Below, one piece after another: positions 44,543-52,781 of a stretch of DNA of 64,000 nucleotides. The notes beneath the pieces were generated by a model. The model did not search any database. It was given only the letters and a program-made list of their open reading frames with translations, and had not been told where the DNA came from. The stretch covers positions 186,001 to 250,000 of the forward strand of contig JAQUAX010000001.1 in assembly GCA_028687035.1 (NCBI GenBank), written 5' to 3'. Numbering within the stretch: the stretch's first letter is position 1; each line of letters opens with the position of its first letter. Made by a program: the position numbers and the translations under genes. Source of the DNA: Dechloromonas sp. GTDB taxonomy: Bacteria; Pseudomonadota; Gammaproteobacteria; Burkholderiales; Rhodocyclaceae.

Positions 44543-46452
44543 CCGCCGTCCCGCCCGGCCAGCGCCCGGGCGATGAAATGCCGACCGACGCGCGGCTTCG
44601 GCACCCGGTCGTCAAACCAGGCGCGCACGTCCTCGTCCAGCCCGATGCCGTGCATGTAGTTGTACAGCGCCTTGTTCAGCGCCTTGCCGAGCCGGGCGTG
44701 GTCGACGCCGGTCGGGTCGTCGAAGGCGACGTCGTTCCTGCCGAAGCCCCGGAAGGGGAGTGGGCGCAGCCGGATGCCGTATTCCTCCGGGTGCAGGCCG
44801 ACCGGCGAATGCACGGTGCAGGCGAAGCGGTGGAAATAGCCGGACTGGATGCAGCTTTCGGCGAACAGCTGACGCACGTATTCGAGCGCATCGACGGTGT
44901 CCTGGACGGTCTGCGTCGGGAAACCGTACATCAGGTAGGCGTGGACCAGGATGCCGGCATCGGTGAAGGCGCGCGTGACGCGGGCGACCTGTTCGACCGA
45001 GACGCCTTTCTTCATCAGCTTCAGCAGCCGGTCGGAGGCGACCTCGAGGCCGCCGGAGACCGCGATGCAGCCGCTGTCGGCGAGTTGTTCGCAAAGTTCC
45101 GGCGTGAAGGATTTCTCGAAGCGGATGTTGCCCCACCACGAAATTGCCCGGTTGCGGCGCAGCAGTTCGTCCGCCATCGCCTTCAGCGCCTTCGGCGGCG
45201 CGGCTTCGTCGACGAAATGGAAGCCGGTCTGGCCGGTCTCGGCGACGATGGCGTCGATGCGGTCGACCAGCGTCGTCGCGCTGGCCGCGTCGTAGCGCGA
45301 GATGTAGTCGAGGCTGACGTCGCAGAAACTGCATTTCTTCCAGTAGCAGCCGTGGGCGACCGTCAGCTTGTTCCAGCGGCCGTCCGACCACAGGCGGTGC
45401 ATCGGGTTCAGCATGTCGAGCAGCGACAGGTAGCGGTCGAGCGGGAGTCCGTCCCAGGTCGGCGTGCCGACTTCGTCGAACGGCAGGTCCGGCGTCTGGG
45501 CGTTGAAATAGCGGACCTGCCCGTCGATCCGGGCAAAGCTGCGGACCAGGTTGAGCCGCGGAGCGCCTTCCCGCAGGTGCTCGAGCAGCGCGAGCAGCGG
45601 GCGCTCGCCGGCATCGAGCGTCACGTAGTCGAAGAAATCGAAGACCCGCGGTTCGGCGAGTTCGCGCAGCTCGGTATTGACGTAGCCGCCGCCGAGCACG
45701 GTGATCACGCCGGGGCGTTCGGCCTTGATGGCCTGGGCGATCCGGAAGGCCGCGTAGACGGAACCGGGGAAGGGCACCGAGACCAGCACGAGGTCGGGCT
45801 GTTCGCGGTCGACCGCGGCCAGCGCCCGTTTTTCCAGCTCCCGGTCGATCAGCGTCGGCGGAGCGGCCAGCGCCTCGGCCAGCGGATCGAAGCTCGGCTG
45901 GCTCATCGCCAGCGATTCGGCGTAGCGGACGAACTCGAAGCGCGGATCGACGGTTTCGCGGATGATGTCGGCCAGGTCGTTCAGGTACAGCGTGGCCAGG
46001 TGGCGCGCCCGGTCCTGAACCCCGAGGGCGCCGAACGCCCAGGCCAGCGGGTCGCCGCCGTCCTCGTCGATATAGACGTCGAGCGACTTGAAGCGGGCGC
46101 CTTCGGGCAGGAAGCTGCGGCTGCAGATGCGGTGGGCGATCGACGTGTCGCGTCCCTGCAGGAAGGCGACTGCCGGGCCGATGGTCGCCAGGTAACGTTC
46201 GAAGTGATGCAGGAAGTGCCGGGTTGCCGCGGGACGCCGGCCGGTCATCGCTTCGGCGCACTGCCGGATGTCCCGCAAGCCGTCCGGGGACAGCAGGCCG
46301 AGGACCAGATCCAGCGCCAGGTCGACCTGTTCGGCGACGATTCCGCGGGAGCGCAGGAAACCCGTCAGGTAGGCCGTCGACGGATAGGGGGTATTGAGTT
46401 GCGTCATCGGCGGAATCACCGACAGGACGCGGGCGGGAGCGGAAGGATTCAT
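44539..46452 (-). CDS. B12-binding radical SAM protein
   Basis: Encodes 637 aa. The N-terminal region resembles a cobalamin-binding domain (RVLSVIPPMTQLNTPYPS; VITVLGGGYVN). The radical SAM domain has the cluster cysteines Cys369, Cys374 and Cys377 in HGCYWKKCSFC, a CX4CX2C spacing one residue longer than the usual CX3CX2C. Such enzymes methylate or rearrange unactivated carbons. It lies downstream of two double-glycine peptide genes on the same strand, but a probable terminator separates them, so a role in peptide modification is only a possibility. MNPSAPARVL is chosen as the start. Confidence 0.88.
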   Translation of the reverse strand: MNPSAPARVLSVIPPMTQLNTPYPSTAYLTGFLRSRGIVAEQVDLALDLVLGLLSPDGLRDIRQCAEAMTGRRPAATRHFLHHFERYLATIGPAVAFLQGRDTSIAHRICSRSFLPEGARFKSLDVYIDEDGGDPLAWAFGALGVQDRARHLATLYLNDLADIIRETVDPRFEFVRYAESLAMSQPSFDPLAEALAAPPTLIDRELEKRALAAVDREQPDLVLVSVPFPGSVYAAFRIAQAIKAERPGVITVLGGGYVNTELRELAEPRVFDFFDYVTLDAGERPLLALLEHLREGAPRLNLVRSFARIDGQVRYFNAQTPDLPFDEVGTPTWDGLPLDRYLSLLDMLNPMHRLWSDGRWNKLTVAHGCYWKKCSFCDVSLDYISRYDAASATTLVDRIDAIVAETGQTGFHFVDEAAPPKALKAMADELLRRNRAISWWGNIRFEKSFTPELCEQLADSGCIAVSGGLEVASDRLLKLMKKGVSVEQVARVTRAFTDAGILVHAYLMYGFPTQTVQDTVDALEYVRQLFAESCIQSGYFHRFACTVHSPVGLHPEEYGIRLRPLPFRGFGRNDVAFDDPTGVDHARLGKALNKALYNYMHGIGLDEDVRAWFDDRVPKPRVGRHFIARALAGRDGG

Positions 46453-46529
46453 TGCGGCGGGGTGTGGAGGGGCTGGCGGTCCGGCGGACCGAATCTTACC
46501 CCAGTCGCCGCAGGCAGTTTGCGACGCCC

Positions 46530-46569
46530 CAAAAACAAACCGGGCCGCATTCGATGAATGCAACCCGGT
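46530..46569 (-). terminator. probable terminator of the peptide genes
   Basis: On the minus strand a two-part stem (ACCGGG / CCCGGT and GCATTC / GAATGC, separated by a 2x2 internal loop, positions 46569-46539) is followed by TTGTTTTTGGGG. It lies about 70 bases past the stop of the 80-aa peptide and before the radical SAM gene. A second small hairpin (GTGTGC / GCACAC) lies at 46573-46586. Confidence 0.65.
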
Positions 46570-46637
46570 GCAGTGTGCGAGCACACCGTGCGTCAGCCCT
46601 GCCGGTGTTCAGGATGCCGGCAGCGCTTTCGTCACGC

Positions 46638-46880
46638 TTAGTCGCAGCTGGCGGAGACGTTCACGACGCCGAGCAGGCCGCCAACCAGACCGGTGACGGT
46701 ACCCAGCACGCCGCCCAGCAGGCCGGTGGCGGTGGACACGACGGTGCCGACCAGGCCGGTGACCGTGCCGAGCAGGCCGCTAACGGTGTCGAGCAGGCCG
46801 CCGAGGTTCAGCGAAACGCCCAGGCTCAGGCCGCCGGCGACGGTTTCAACTTCTTGCTGATTCAGTTCACGAATAGCCAT
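46638..46880 (-). CDS. double-glycine leader, glycine-zipper peptide (80 aa)
   Basis: The leader MAIRELNQQEVETVAGG ends in the GG cleavage site used by C39-peptidase transporters. The 63-residue core is almost entirely Gly, Leu, Val, Thr and Ser. It holds a four-step glycine zipper (GxxxG series at Gly56, 60, 64 and 68) and an internal repeat LGTVTGLVG at residues 37-45 and 59-67 (22-residue period). It ends SASCD, with the only Cys next to last. AAGGAGGTC lies seven bases before the ATG, a near-perfect ribosome site. It probably encodes a secreted bacteriocin or surface peptide; no homology search was possible. Confidence 0.85.
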   Translation of the reverse strand: MAIRELNQQEVETVAGGLSLGVSLNLGGLLDTVSGLLGTVTGLVGTVVSTATGLLGGVLGTVTGLVGGLLGVVNVSASCD

Positions 46881-46907
46881 GATCAATGACCTCCTTGAGC
46901 AATATTA

Positions 46908-47105
46908 TTATTCGGCGGAGCCGAGCAGGCCGCCCAGCAGGCCGCTGACCAGGCCAACGACGGTGCTCAGCAGGCCGCTGACCAGGTTCAGGACCGGGCT
47001 CAGCAGGCTCAGAACCGGGGTCAGGATGCCGGTGAGCAGGCCACCCAGGTCCAGACCGCCGGAAACAGCACCGATTTCTTCCTGATTCAATTCGCGAATT
47101 GCCAT
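46908..47105 (-). CDS. double-glycine leader, glycine-zipper peptide (65 aa)
   Basis: The leader MAIRELNQEEIGAVSGG is nearly identical to that of the neighbouring peptide and fits the L-x-x-x-E-L/I-x-x-V-x-GG consensus. The 48-residue core is hydrophobic with a heptad-like pattern (TPVLSLL, SPVLNLV, SGLLSTV) and then a glycine zipper (Gly51, 55 and 59; Gly58 and 62). AAAGGAG precedes the ATG by eight bases. It is the first gene of the pair, 27 bases before the second, so they are surely cotranscribed and may act as a two-peptide system exported by the divergent ABC machinery. Confidence 0.85.
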   Translation of the reverse strand: MAIRELNQEEIGAVSGGLDLGGLLTGILTPVLSLLSPVLNLVSGLLSTVVGLVSGLLGGLLGSAE

Positions 47106-47804
47106 AACGCTAACTCCTTTGAGTAAAAAATAACCGCCAAGCGGCACTTGATTCCCTTACCGGGAAAGGGTTCGAAGCGTCCTGCATTCGCCGGTCGAAT
47201 TTGCCGTTGCGGGCTGCTCGGCGCCTGCCTATTCACTTCGATTAGGGGGCATCCTAGCACAGTTTTTTAAAAACAAAAGGCTTCTTGATTCAATTCGGAA
47301 ACAATGTGTATGCAAAAAGTCAGTGCCTTGAAAATATCGAATTCCACAGCGTAAGTCGAAATTATCCATAGATTCCAAGTGTGTGCTTTTCTCGGTCGCC
47401 ATCGCGAAATTCGGCATTCGGTTGTTGATTTCGTGTGTATTTATAATTTTGTTTTGAATTTTTGTTCAAAATATCTGAAGCTGGTTTGTTTCCAAAATTG
47501 GAAAATAGGGAAGCCCTTTCCTTGCTATTTCTTGTTATTACTTAAGGTTGCGTGCTATTCTCCTGCGTCACAGTGTTTAGCATTCGATTCATGGCTGTTT
47601 GTTTGGTCTGGATTGATTTGTTAAATATTGTGCTTTGTTGTTATTTGCAGTAGGGCGGCCATATTTAATAAAATTATCTGGCCGGGTTCAATGAGAATGG
47701 GGTTCTCGATGGGTGCTGGGGTGATGCAATCGGTTCCGGGGCTGGTTTGCCCGGTATGCGTTTGCGACCCCGCCGCCGTCAGGCTTCCTGGTATCGGGTA
47801 CTGA
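47106..47804. other. AT-rich divergent intergenic region without a supported gene
   Basis: About 700 bases between the peptide genes and the exporter genes. The part from about 47225 to 47700 is visibly AT-rich (long A/T runs, TTTTTTAAAAA near 47262-47272), in sharp contrast to the GC-rich genes around it. Short open frames exist (for example one of 81 codons at 47379-47624), but they lack ribosome sites and start badly. A GGCCA / TGGCC inverted repeat flanks an A/T-rich core near 47658-47685. It is probably a regulatory region for both directions, possibly of foreign origin. Confidence 0.7.
47251..47259 (-). promoter_or_regulatory. candidate extended -10 promoter of the peptide genes
   Basis: On the minus strand, TGC-TAGGAT (TGn plus -10) lies just after an A/T-rich stretch that could act as an UP element; no good -35 is seen. 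Initiation near 47244 would give a leader of about 140 bases before the first peptide. This is inferred from sequence pattern only. Confidence 0.35.
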
Positions 47805-49076
47805 ATGGCCGACCAACCGCTTTTCCGCGCTGCGGCGCTGAATGCCCAGAAGCCCAAGTGGCTGGGCAACATCATCCTTGTCCGTCCCCTGAGCTATACG
47901 ATCCTGACCTGGGTCGCCGCCGCCTGCGCGCTGCTGGTCGTGATCTTCCTGATCTGGGGGAGCTACACGAAGCGCAGTACGGTGATCGGGCAGTTGTTGC
48001 CCGACATCGGCGTGGTCAAGGTCTATACCCCCCAGTTGGCCGTCGTTGCACAGAAGCTGGTCGTCGAGGGGCAGGAAGTCAAAAAGGGCGATCCGCTGTA
48101 CGTTCTGTCCAGTGAGCGGCAGAGTGGTGCCCAGGGGGCGATCCAGGCGGCGATCAGCCAGCAGGTGCAGTCCCGTCGCCAGTCGCTGATCGAGGAACTC
48201 GAGAAGACGCGTCGCCTGCAGCGCGAGGAGCGCGATGCGCTCGCCAAGCGGATCGACGGCCTGTCCGCCGAGGGCAGCAATCTCGCCAACCAGATCGAGG
48301 TCCAGTCGGCCCGTGTCGCGCTGGGCGATGAAACAGCGGTCCGCTATCGCAACCTGCTGGCCAAGGATTACATTGCGCGCGACCAGCTGCAGCAGAAGGA
48401 GGCCGAACTGCTCGACCAGAAGGCCAGGCTGCAGGCCCTCGAGCGGGAACGGATCAGCGTGCTGCGCGAACTGGCGGCTCGGCGCAACGAACTTTCCGGT
48501 CTGGATATCAAGCACCAGACGCAGCTTTCCCAGATCGAGCGCGGCATTTCGAGCACGGATCAGGAGTTGACCGAGAGCGAGGCGAAGCGCCAGGTTACCG
48601 TGGTCGCCCCCGAGGGTGGCATCGCCACCGCGCTGTTCGCCGAGGTTGGACAGGCCGTCGACGGCAATCGTCCGCTGGTCAGCATCATGCCCAAGGGAGC
48701 CACGCTGCAGGCGCAGCTGTATGCGCCGAGCCGGGCGATCGGCTTCGTCCGTCCCGGCGACGCGGTGCTGTTGCGTTACCAGGCCTATCCCTACCAGAAG
48801 TTCGGGCATGCCCGCGGCAAGGTGATCTCGGTCGCGAAGACGGCCTTGCCGGGCAACGAGATTTCATGGCTGGGCAACTCGGCATCCGGCAATCCGCAGA
48901 ACAACGAACCCCTGTACCGGGTGGTCGCCGAACTCGAATCCCAGACCATCATGGCCTACGGCCAGCCGCAGCCGCTGCAGGCGGGCATGCTGGTCGAGGC
49001 CGATCTGCTGCAGGAAACCCGCCGCCTGATCGAATGGGTCCTGGAACCGCTGTACAGCCTGACCGGCAAACTCTAG
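47805..49076 (+). CDS. HlyD/CvaA-type membrane-fusion (adaptor) protein
   Basis: Encodes 423 aa. One inner-membrane helix lies at about residues 33-55 (ILTWVAAACALLVVIFLI), with a lipoyl-like half, a long coiled coil (about 105-255) and a closing beta-barrel region (VVAPEGGIATALFAEVGQ). The TGA immediately before the ATG, in the same frame, fixes the earliest start. In type I secretion the adaptor links the inner-membrane ABC transporter to the outer-membrane channel. It is the first gene of the rightward exporter operon (adaptor, ABC transporter, TolC channel). Confidence 0.92.
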   Translation: MADQPLFRAAALNAQKPKWLGNIILVRPLSYTILTWVAAACALLVVIFLIWGSYTKRSTVIGQLLPDIGVVKVYTPQLAVVAQKLVVEGQEVKKGDPLYVLSSERQSGAQGAIQAAISQQVQSRRQSLIEELEKTRRLQREERDALAKRIDGLSAEGSNLANQIEVQSARVALGDETAVRYRNLLAKDYIARDQLQQKEAELLDQKARLQALERERISVLRELAARRNELSGLDIKHQTQLSQIERGISSTDQELTESEAKRQVTVVAPEGGIATALFAEVGQAVDGNRPLVSIMPKGATLQAQLYAPSRAIGFVRPGDAVLLRYQAYPYQKFGHARGKVISVAKTALPGNEISWLGNSASGNPQNNEPLYRVVAELESQTIMAYGQPQPLQAGMLVEADLLQETRRLIEWVLEPLYSLTGKL

Positions 49077-49116
49077 ACGGGTCTTTTTCCGGCTTTTTAC
49101 CTGGCGCAAAAAACGC

Positions 49117-51240
49117 ATGTCATTTCTTGAAAACCTGTCGTTCGGCTTCGGTCGCAAGCTGCCGCTGATGTTGCAGACGGAGGCGGCCGAGTGCGGCCTC
49201 GCTTCGCTGGCGATGGTCGCCGGCTATCATGGCTTCCAGACCGATATTTCCTCGATGCGCCGGCTTTTCCTGGTGTCGATCAAGGGAACGACGCTCGGTC
49301 ACCTGATCCAGATGGCGCACGCGCTGCAGATGAACACGCGCCCGGTCAAGCTTGACCTCGAGGATCTGCCGCAGCTCAGGATGCCCTGCATCCTGCACTG
49401 GAATTTCAACCATTTCGTCGTCCTGAAGGAAGTCACCAAGAAGGGCGTGGTGATCCACGATCCGGCGATCGGCATCCGCCGGATGACTTTCGAGGAAGTC
49501 TCCGAGACCTTCACCGGCGTCGCGCTGGAGCTGTGGCCGAACACCGGTTTCCGCAAGGTGACCTACAAGCAGCGCCTCAGCCTGCGCGAACTGATGGGCA
49601 ACGTGACCGGGCTGTTCCGTTCGCTGTCCCAGGTGCTGCTGCTGGCGATCTCGCTCGAGGTCTTCGCGCTGGTCTCGCCCTTTTTCCTGCAGTGGGTTAT
49701 CGACAACGTCATCGTTTCGGCCGATCGCGACCTGTTGACCACGCTCGCGCTCGGCTTCGGCCTGCTGATGCTGATGCAGCAACTGGTCATGACGCTGCGT
49801 TCGTGGGTCATCATGCACATGGCAACGACGCTGAACGTGCAGTGGCGGGCCAACGTCTTCACCCATCTGCTGAACCTGCCGGTCCAGTATTTCGAGAAGC
49901 GCCACCTCGGCGACGTGGTGTCGCGCTTCGGATCGATCGACCTGATCCAGCGCACGCTGACCTCGTCCTTCGTCGAGGCTATCCTCGACGGCATCATGAC
50001 GCTGGTCACGCTGGTGATGATGTTCGTCTACAGCCCGAAGCTGGCCTGGATCGCGGTCGGCGCGATGGTGCTCTACGGGATCGGGCGCTGGGCGTGGTAC
50101 AGCCCGCTGCGCGCCGCGACCGAGGAGCAGATCATCCACGCCGCGAAGCAGCAGAGCCATTTCCTGGAAACCATCCGCGGCGTCAAGACGATCAAGCTGT
50201 TCCTGCGTCAGGACGAGCGCCGGGCGACCTGGCTGACGCTGCTCGTCGACCAGATCAACGCCGACCTGCGCACCCAGAAGCTGCACGTCGCGTTCCGTCT
50301 GCTCAACGGCATCCTGTTCGGCGTCGAGCGCATCCTGATCATCTGGCTGGGCGCCAGCCTGGTGCTCGACGGCAATTTCACGATCGGCGTGCTGACCGCC
50401 TTCATCGCGTACAAGGACCAGTTCGACAGCCGCGTCGCCTCGCTGATCGACAAGGCCGTCGAGATCAAGATGCTGCGCCTGCAGGGCGAGCGTCTGGCCG
50501 ACATCGTGCTGGCCGAAGCCGAGGATACGCAACAGGCGACGGTCCAGCTCGAGCCGGCCGAGGTCGAGGCGAGCATCGCCGTCCGCGGCTTGCGATTCCG
50601 CTATGCCGACCAGGAACCCTGGGTGCTCGACGGCATCGACCTCGACATCGAGGCCGGCGAGTCGGTCGCCATCGTCGGTCCGTCCGGTTGCGGCAAGACG
50701 ACGCTGGTCAATGCGATCCTCGGCATCCGCCCGCCGGTCGAAGGCGAGGTGATGATCGGCGGCTACAGCGTCAAGCAGATGGGTTTCGAGACCTTGCGCG
50801 GCATGATCGGCACCGTGATGCAGGACGATTCGCTGTTCGCCGGATCGATCACCGACAACATCAGCTTCTTCGACAACAAGGTCGATCACGAGCGGGTCGA
50901 GGCTTGCGCGAAGCTGGCTGCGATCCACGAGGAAATCGTCGCGATGCCGATGGGCTACGCGACGCTGATCGGCGACATGGGAACGGCGCTGTCCGGCGGC
51001 CAGAAGCAGCGCGTGCTGCTCGCCCGTGCGCTGTACAAGCAGCCGCGCATCCTGCTGCTCGACGAGGCGACCAGCCATCTCGACACGACGCGCGAAAGCC
51101 TGGTCAATTCCAGCATCAAGTCGCTGAACCTGACCCGGGTCGTCGTCGCCCACCGTCCGGAAACCATTGCCGCCGCCGATCGCGTGATCGTCCTCTCGGA
51201 CGGCAAGATCGTTTCCGACAGCAAGGCGCAGCCCGCTTGA
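49117..51240 (+). CDS. C39-peptidase ABC transporter for double-glycine peptides
   Basis: Encodes 707 aa in the order peptidase C39, six-helix membrane domain, ATPase. The catalytic triad is intact: Cys26 (QTEAAECGLASL), His99 (NFNHFVVL), Asp115 (IHDPAIG). The ATPase has Walker A GPSGCGKTT (about 521-529), signature LSGGQ (625-629) and Walker B ILLLDEATSHLD. Proteins of this class (CvaB, PCAT) cut the leader after GG and export the peptide. The substrates are presumably the two peptides encoded across the divergent promoter region. It sits 40 bases after the adaptor gene. Confidence 0.95.
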   Translation: MSFLENLSFGFGRKLPLMLQTEAAECGLASLAMVAGYHGFQTDISSMRRLFLVSIKGTTLGHLIQMAHALQMNTRPVKLDLEDLPQLRMPCILHWNFNHFVVLKEVTKKGVVIHDPAIGIRRMTFEEVSETFTGVALELWPNTGFRKVTYKQRLSLRELMGNVTGLFRSLSQVLLLAISLEVFALVSPFFLQWVIDNVIVSADRDLLTTLALGFGLLMLMQQLVMTLRSWVIMHMATTLNVQWRANVFTHLLNLPVQYFEKRHLGDVVSRFGSIDLIQRTLTSSFVEAILDGIMTLVTLVMMFVYSPKLAWIAVGAMVLYGIGRWAWYSPLRAATEEQIIHAAKQQSHFLETIRGVKTIKLFLRQDERRATWLTLLVDQINADLRTQKLHVAFRLLNGILFGVERILIIWLGASLVLDGNFTIGVLTAFIAYKDQFDSRVASLIDKAVEIKMLRLQGERLADIVLAEAEDTQQATVQLEPAEVEASIAVRGLRFRYADQEPWVLDGIDLDIEAGESVAIVGPSGCGKTTLVNAILGIRPPVEGEVMIGGYSVKQMGFETLRGMIGTVMQDDSLFAGSITDNISFFDNKVDHERVEACAKLAAIHEEIVAMPMGYATLIGDMGTALSGGQKQRVLLARALYKQPRILLLDEATSHLDTTRESLVNSSIKSLNLTRVVVAHRPETIAAADRVIVLSDGKIVSDSKAQPA

Positions 51241-51245
51241 TTCCG

Positions 51246-52745
51246 ATGCCCGCCATGAAGCGCCTCGTCATTGCCAGCCTGCTGGCGTCCTCGCTGGCCG
51301 TGCCACCGGCCGCCGCGCTGACCATCGACCCCTTCCTGGTCTTCCGGGACGTCGCCCGGCGCCCGGTCAAGGCCGCCTTGCCGCGCGAGGGGGCGCTGGC
51401 CGACGAAGACTACGATCCCTGCGATTTCGGGCCGCTGCCCAAGGTGCTCGACCTGCTCGAGGTCGTCGAACGCTCGCTGTGCCAGGATCCGCAGGTTCGC
51501 CAGGCATGGGCCCAGGCCAAATACCAGGCGGCGGTGCTCGGCGTGCGCCAGGGCGCCTACCTGCCGACGCTGAGCGCGACGCTGAATGCCGGCCAGCAGA
51601 GCAATCACGCCCGCTACGCCGGCAAATTCTCGGTGCTCAATTCCGATTCGAAACCGAGCATCTACAGCGGCGGTCTGAAAATGACCTGGGTGCTGACCGA
51701 TTTCAACATGACGCGCTCCAACGTCCGGCAGGCCCGGGCCATGCTGGAGGCCGCCAATTCGGCGCACGACACCGCGATCCAGGCGGCCTTCCTGCGGGCC
51801 ACGCAGGCTTACTTCGATGCGCTGGCCGCCCAGGCGGTGCTCGATGCGACGCGCGAGGTCGAAAAGCTGGCGCGCGAGAGCCTGCTGGTCGCCGAGGGGC
51901 GGGTCAAGGGCGGAGTCAGTTCGCTGACCGACCAGTTGCAGGCCAGTACGGCCTATGCGCAGGCCAAGCTCGAACGCGTCGCTGCCGAGAGCGATTACCA
52001 GAGCGCCCTCGGCAACATTGCGATCGCCATCGGGGTTCGCGTCGGTGGCGCGCTCGATCTCGAGAAGGCCGACGCGCTGCTGCACGATACCAGTTTCGTG
52101 AAATCCGCCGACGAGTTGATCGACGAGGCGCGCAGCGCCCATCCCAGGCTGCTGTCGCTGCGCTCCGAGGTCGATGCGGCCGAGGCCGGCGTCAGCGCGA
52201 TGCGTGCCGAGGGGCGGCCCAGCGTCGTGCTGTCGGCCGAGGCCGTGCGGACCAGCCAGGAAAACCAGCTGCCCAGCGCCGGCTACCAGCCGACCGACAT
52301 CAACAACCGCAACAGCGCGATCGGCGTCCAGATCAACATCCCGCTGTTCGAGGGCTTCTCCCGTTCCTACAAGGTGCAGTCGGCGAAGAGCCAGGTCGAG
52401 GCCAAGGAGGCGGAATACGCCGCGACCGAGAAGCAGGTGATGCTGGAAGTCTGGAAAGGCTACCAGGTGCTCGGTGCCGAGACGCAGAACCTGGACACCA
52501 CGCAGGATCTGCTCGGCAACGCCCGCAAGTCCTTCGAAGTGGCGCGCGGCCGCTACAAGGAAGGGGTGGGCAGCATCGTCGAACTGCTCAACGTCCAGGC
52601 GACGCTGGCCAAGGCGCTGCAGCAGCGCGTGAAGACGCTGTCGAACTGGCACAACGCCCGCCTGAAACTGGCGGCCAGCGTCGGCAAGATCGACTACTGG
52701 GCGATCTCCGGCCTGTTCGAGAAGGGCGGCCGCAAGCGGCGCTGA
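51246..52745 (+). CDS. TolC-family outer-membrane channel
   Basis: Encodes 499 aa. A signal peptide (to about residue 26, cleaved near AAA-LT) is followed by an N-terminal extension (about 40 residues) and then the outer-membrane efflux domain. The two alpha-hairpin repeats show in QVRQAWAQAKYQAAVLG, ARAMLEAANSAHDTAIQAAF and the second half KSFEVARGRYKEGVGSIVEL. It completes the type I exporter as the outer-membrane conduit and starts five bases after the ABC gene. An alternative ATG lies nine bases downstream. Confidence 0.92.
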   Translation: MPAMKRLVIASLLASSLAVPPAAALTIDPFLVFRDVARRPVKAALPREGALADEDYDPCDFGPLPKVLDLLEVVERSLCQDPQVRQAWAQAKYQAAVLGVRQGAYLPTLSATLNAGQQSNHARYAGKFSVLNSDSKPSIYSGGLKMTWVLTDFNMTRSNVRQARAMLEAANSAHDTAIQAAFLRATQAYFDALAAQAVLDATREVEKLARESLLVAEGRVKGGVSSLTDQLQASTAYAQAKLERVAAESDYQSALGNIAIAIGVRVGGALDLEKADALLHDTSFVKSADELIDEARSAHPRLLSLRSEVDAAEAGVSAMRAEGRPSVVLSAEAVRTSQENQLPSAGYQPTDINNRNSAIGVQINIPLFEGFSRSYKVQSAKSQVEAKEAEYAATEKQVMLEVWKGYQVLGAETQNLDTTQDLLGNARKSFEVARGRYKEGVGSIVELLNVQATLAKALQQRVKTLSNWHNARLKLAASVGKIDYWAISGLFEKGGRKRR

Positions 52746-52752
52746 ACCCGGG

Positions 52753-52769
52753 CGCCGCCTTGGGCGGCG
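52753..52769. terminator. hairpin between TolC gene and convergent gene
   Basis: A 7-bp perfect stem (CGCCGCC / GGCGGCG) with a TTG loop lies eight bases past the channel-gene stop, in the 36-base convergent gap. There is no T-run, so it is a possible bidirectional terminator of low certainty. Confidence 0.45.
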
Positions 52770-52781
52770 GCCGGTGCCGGA

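Noticed and set aside
47229-47417. 62-codon leftward frame in the same AT-rich region
   Set aside because: No ribosome site, no recognisable features, and it spans the likely promoter of the peptide genes.
47379-47624. 81-codon frame in the AT-rich region, considered as an immunity protein
   Set aside because: It starts at GTG with no ribosome site, has a random-looking AT-driven composition and lacks a clear membrane-helix layout. Kept only as a remote possibility.
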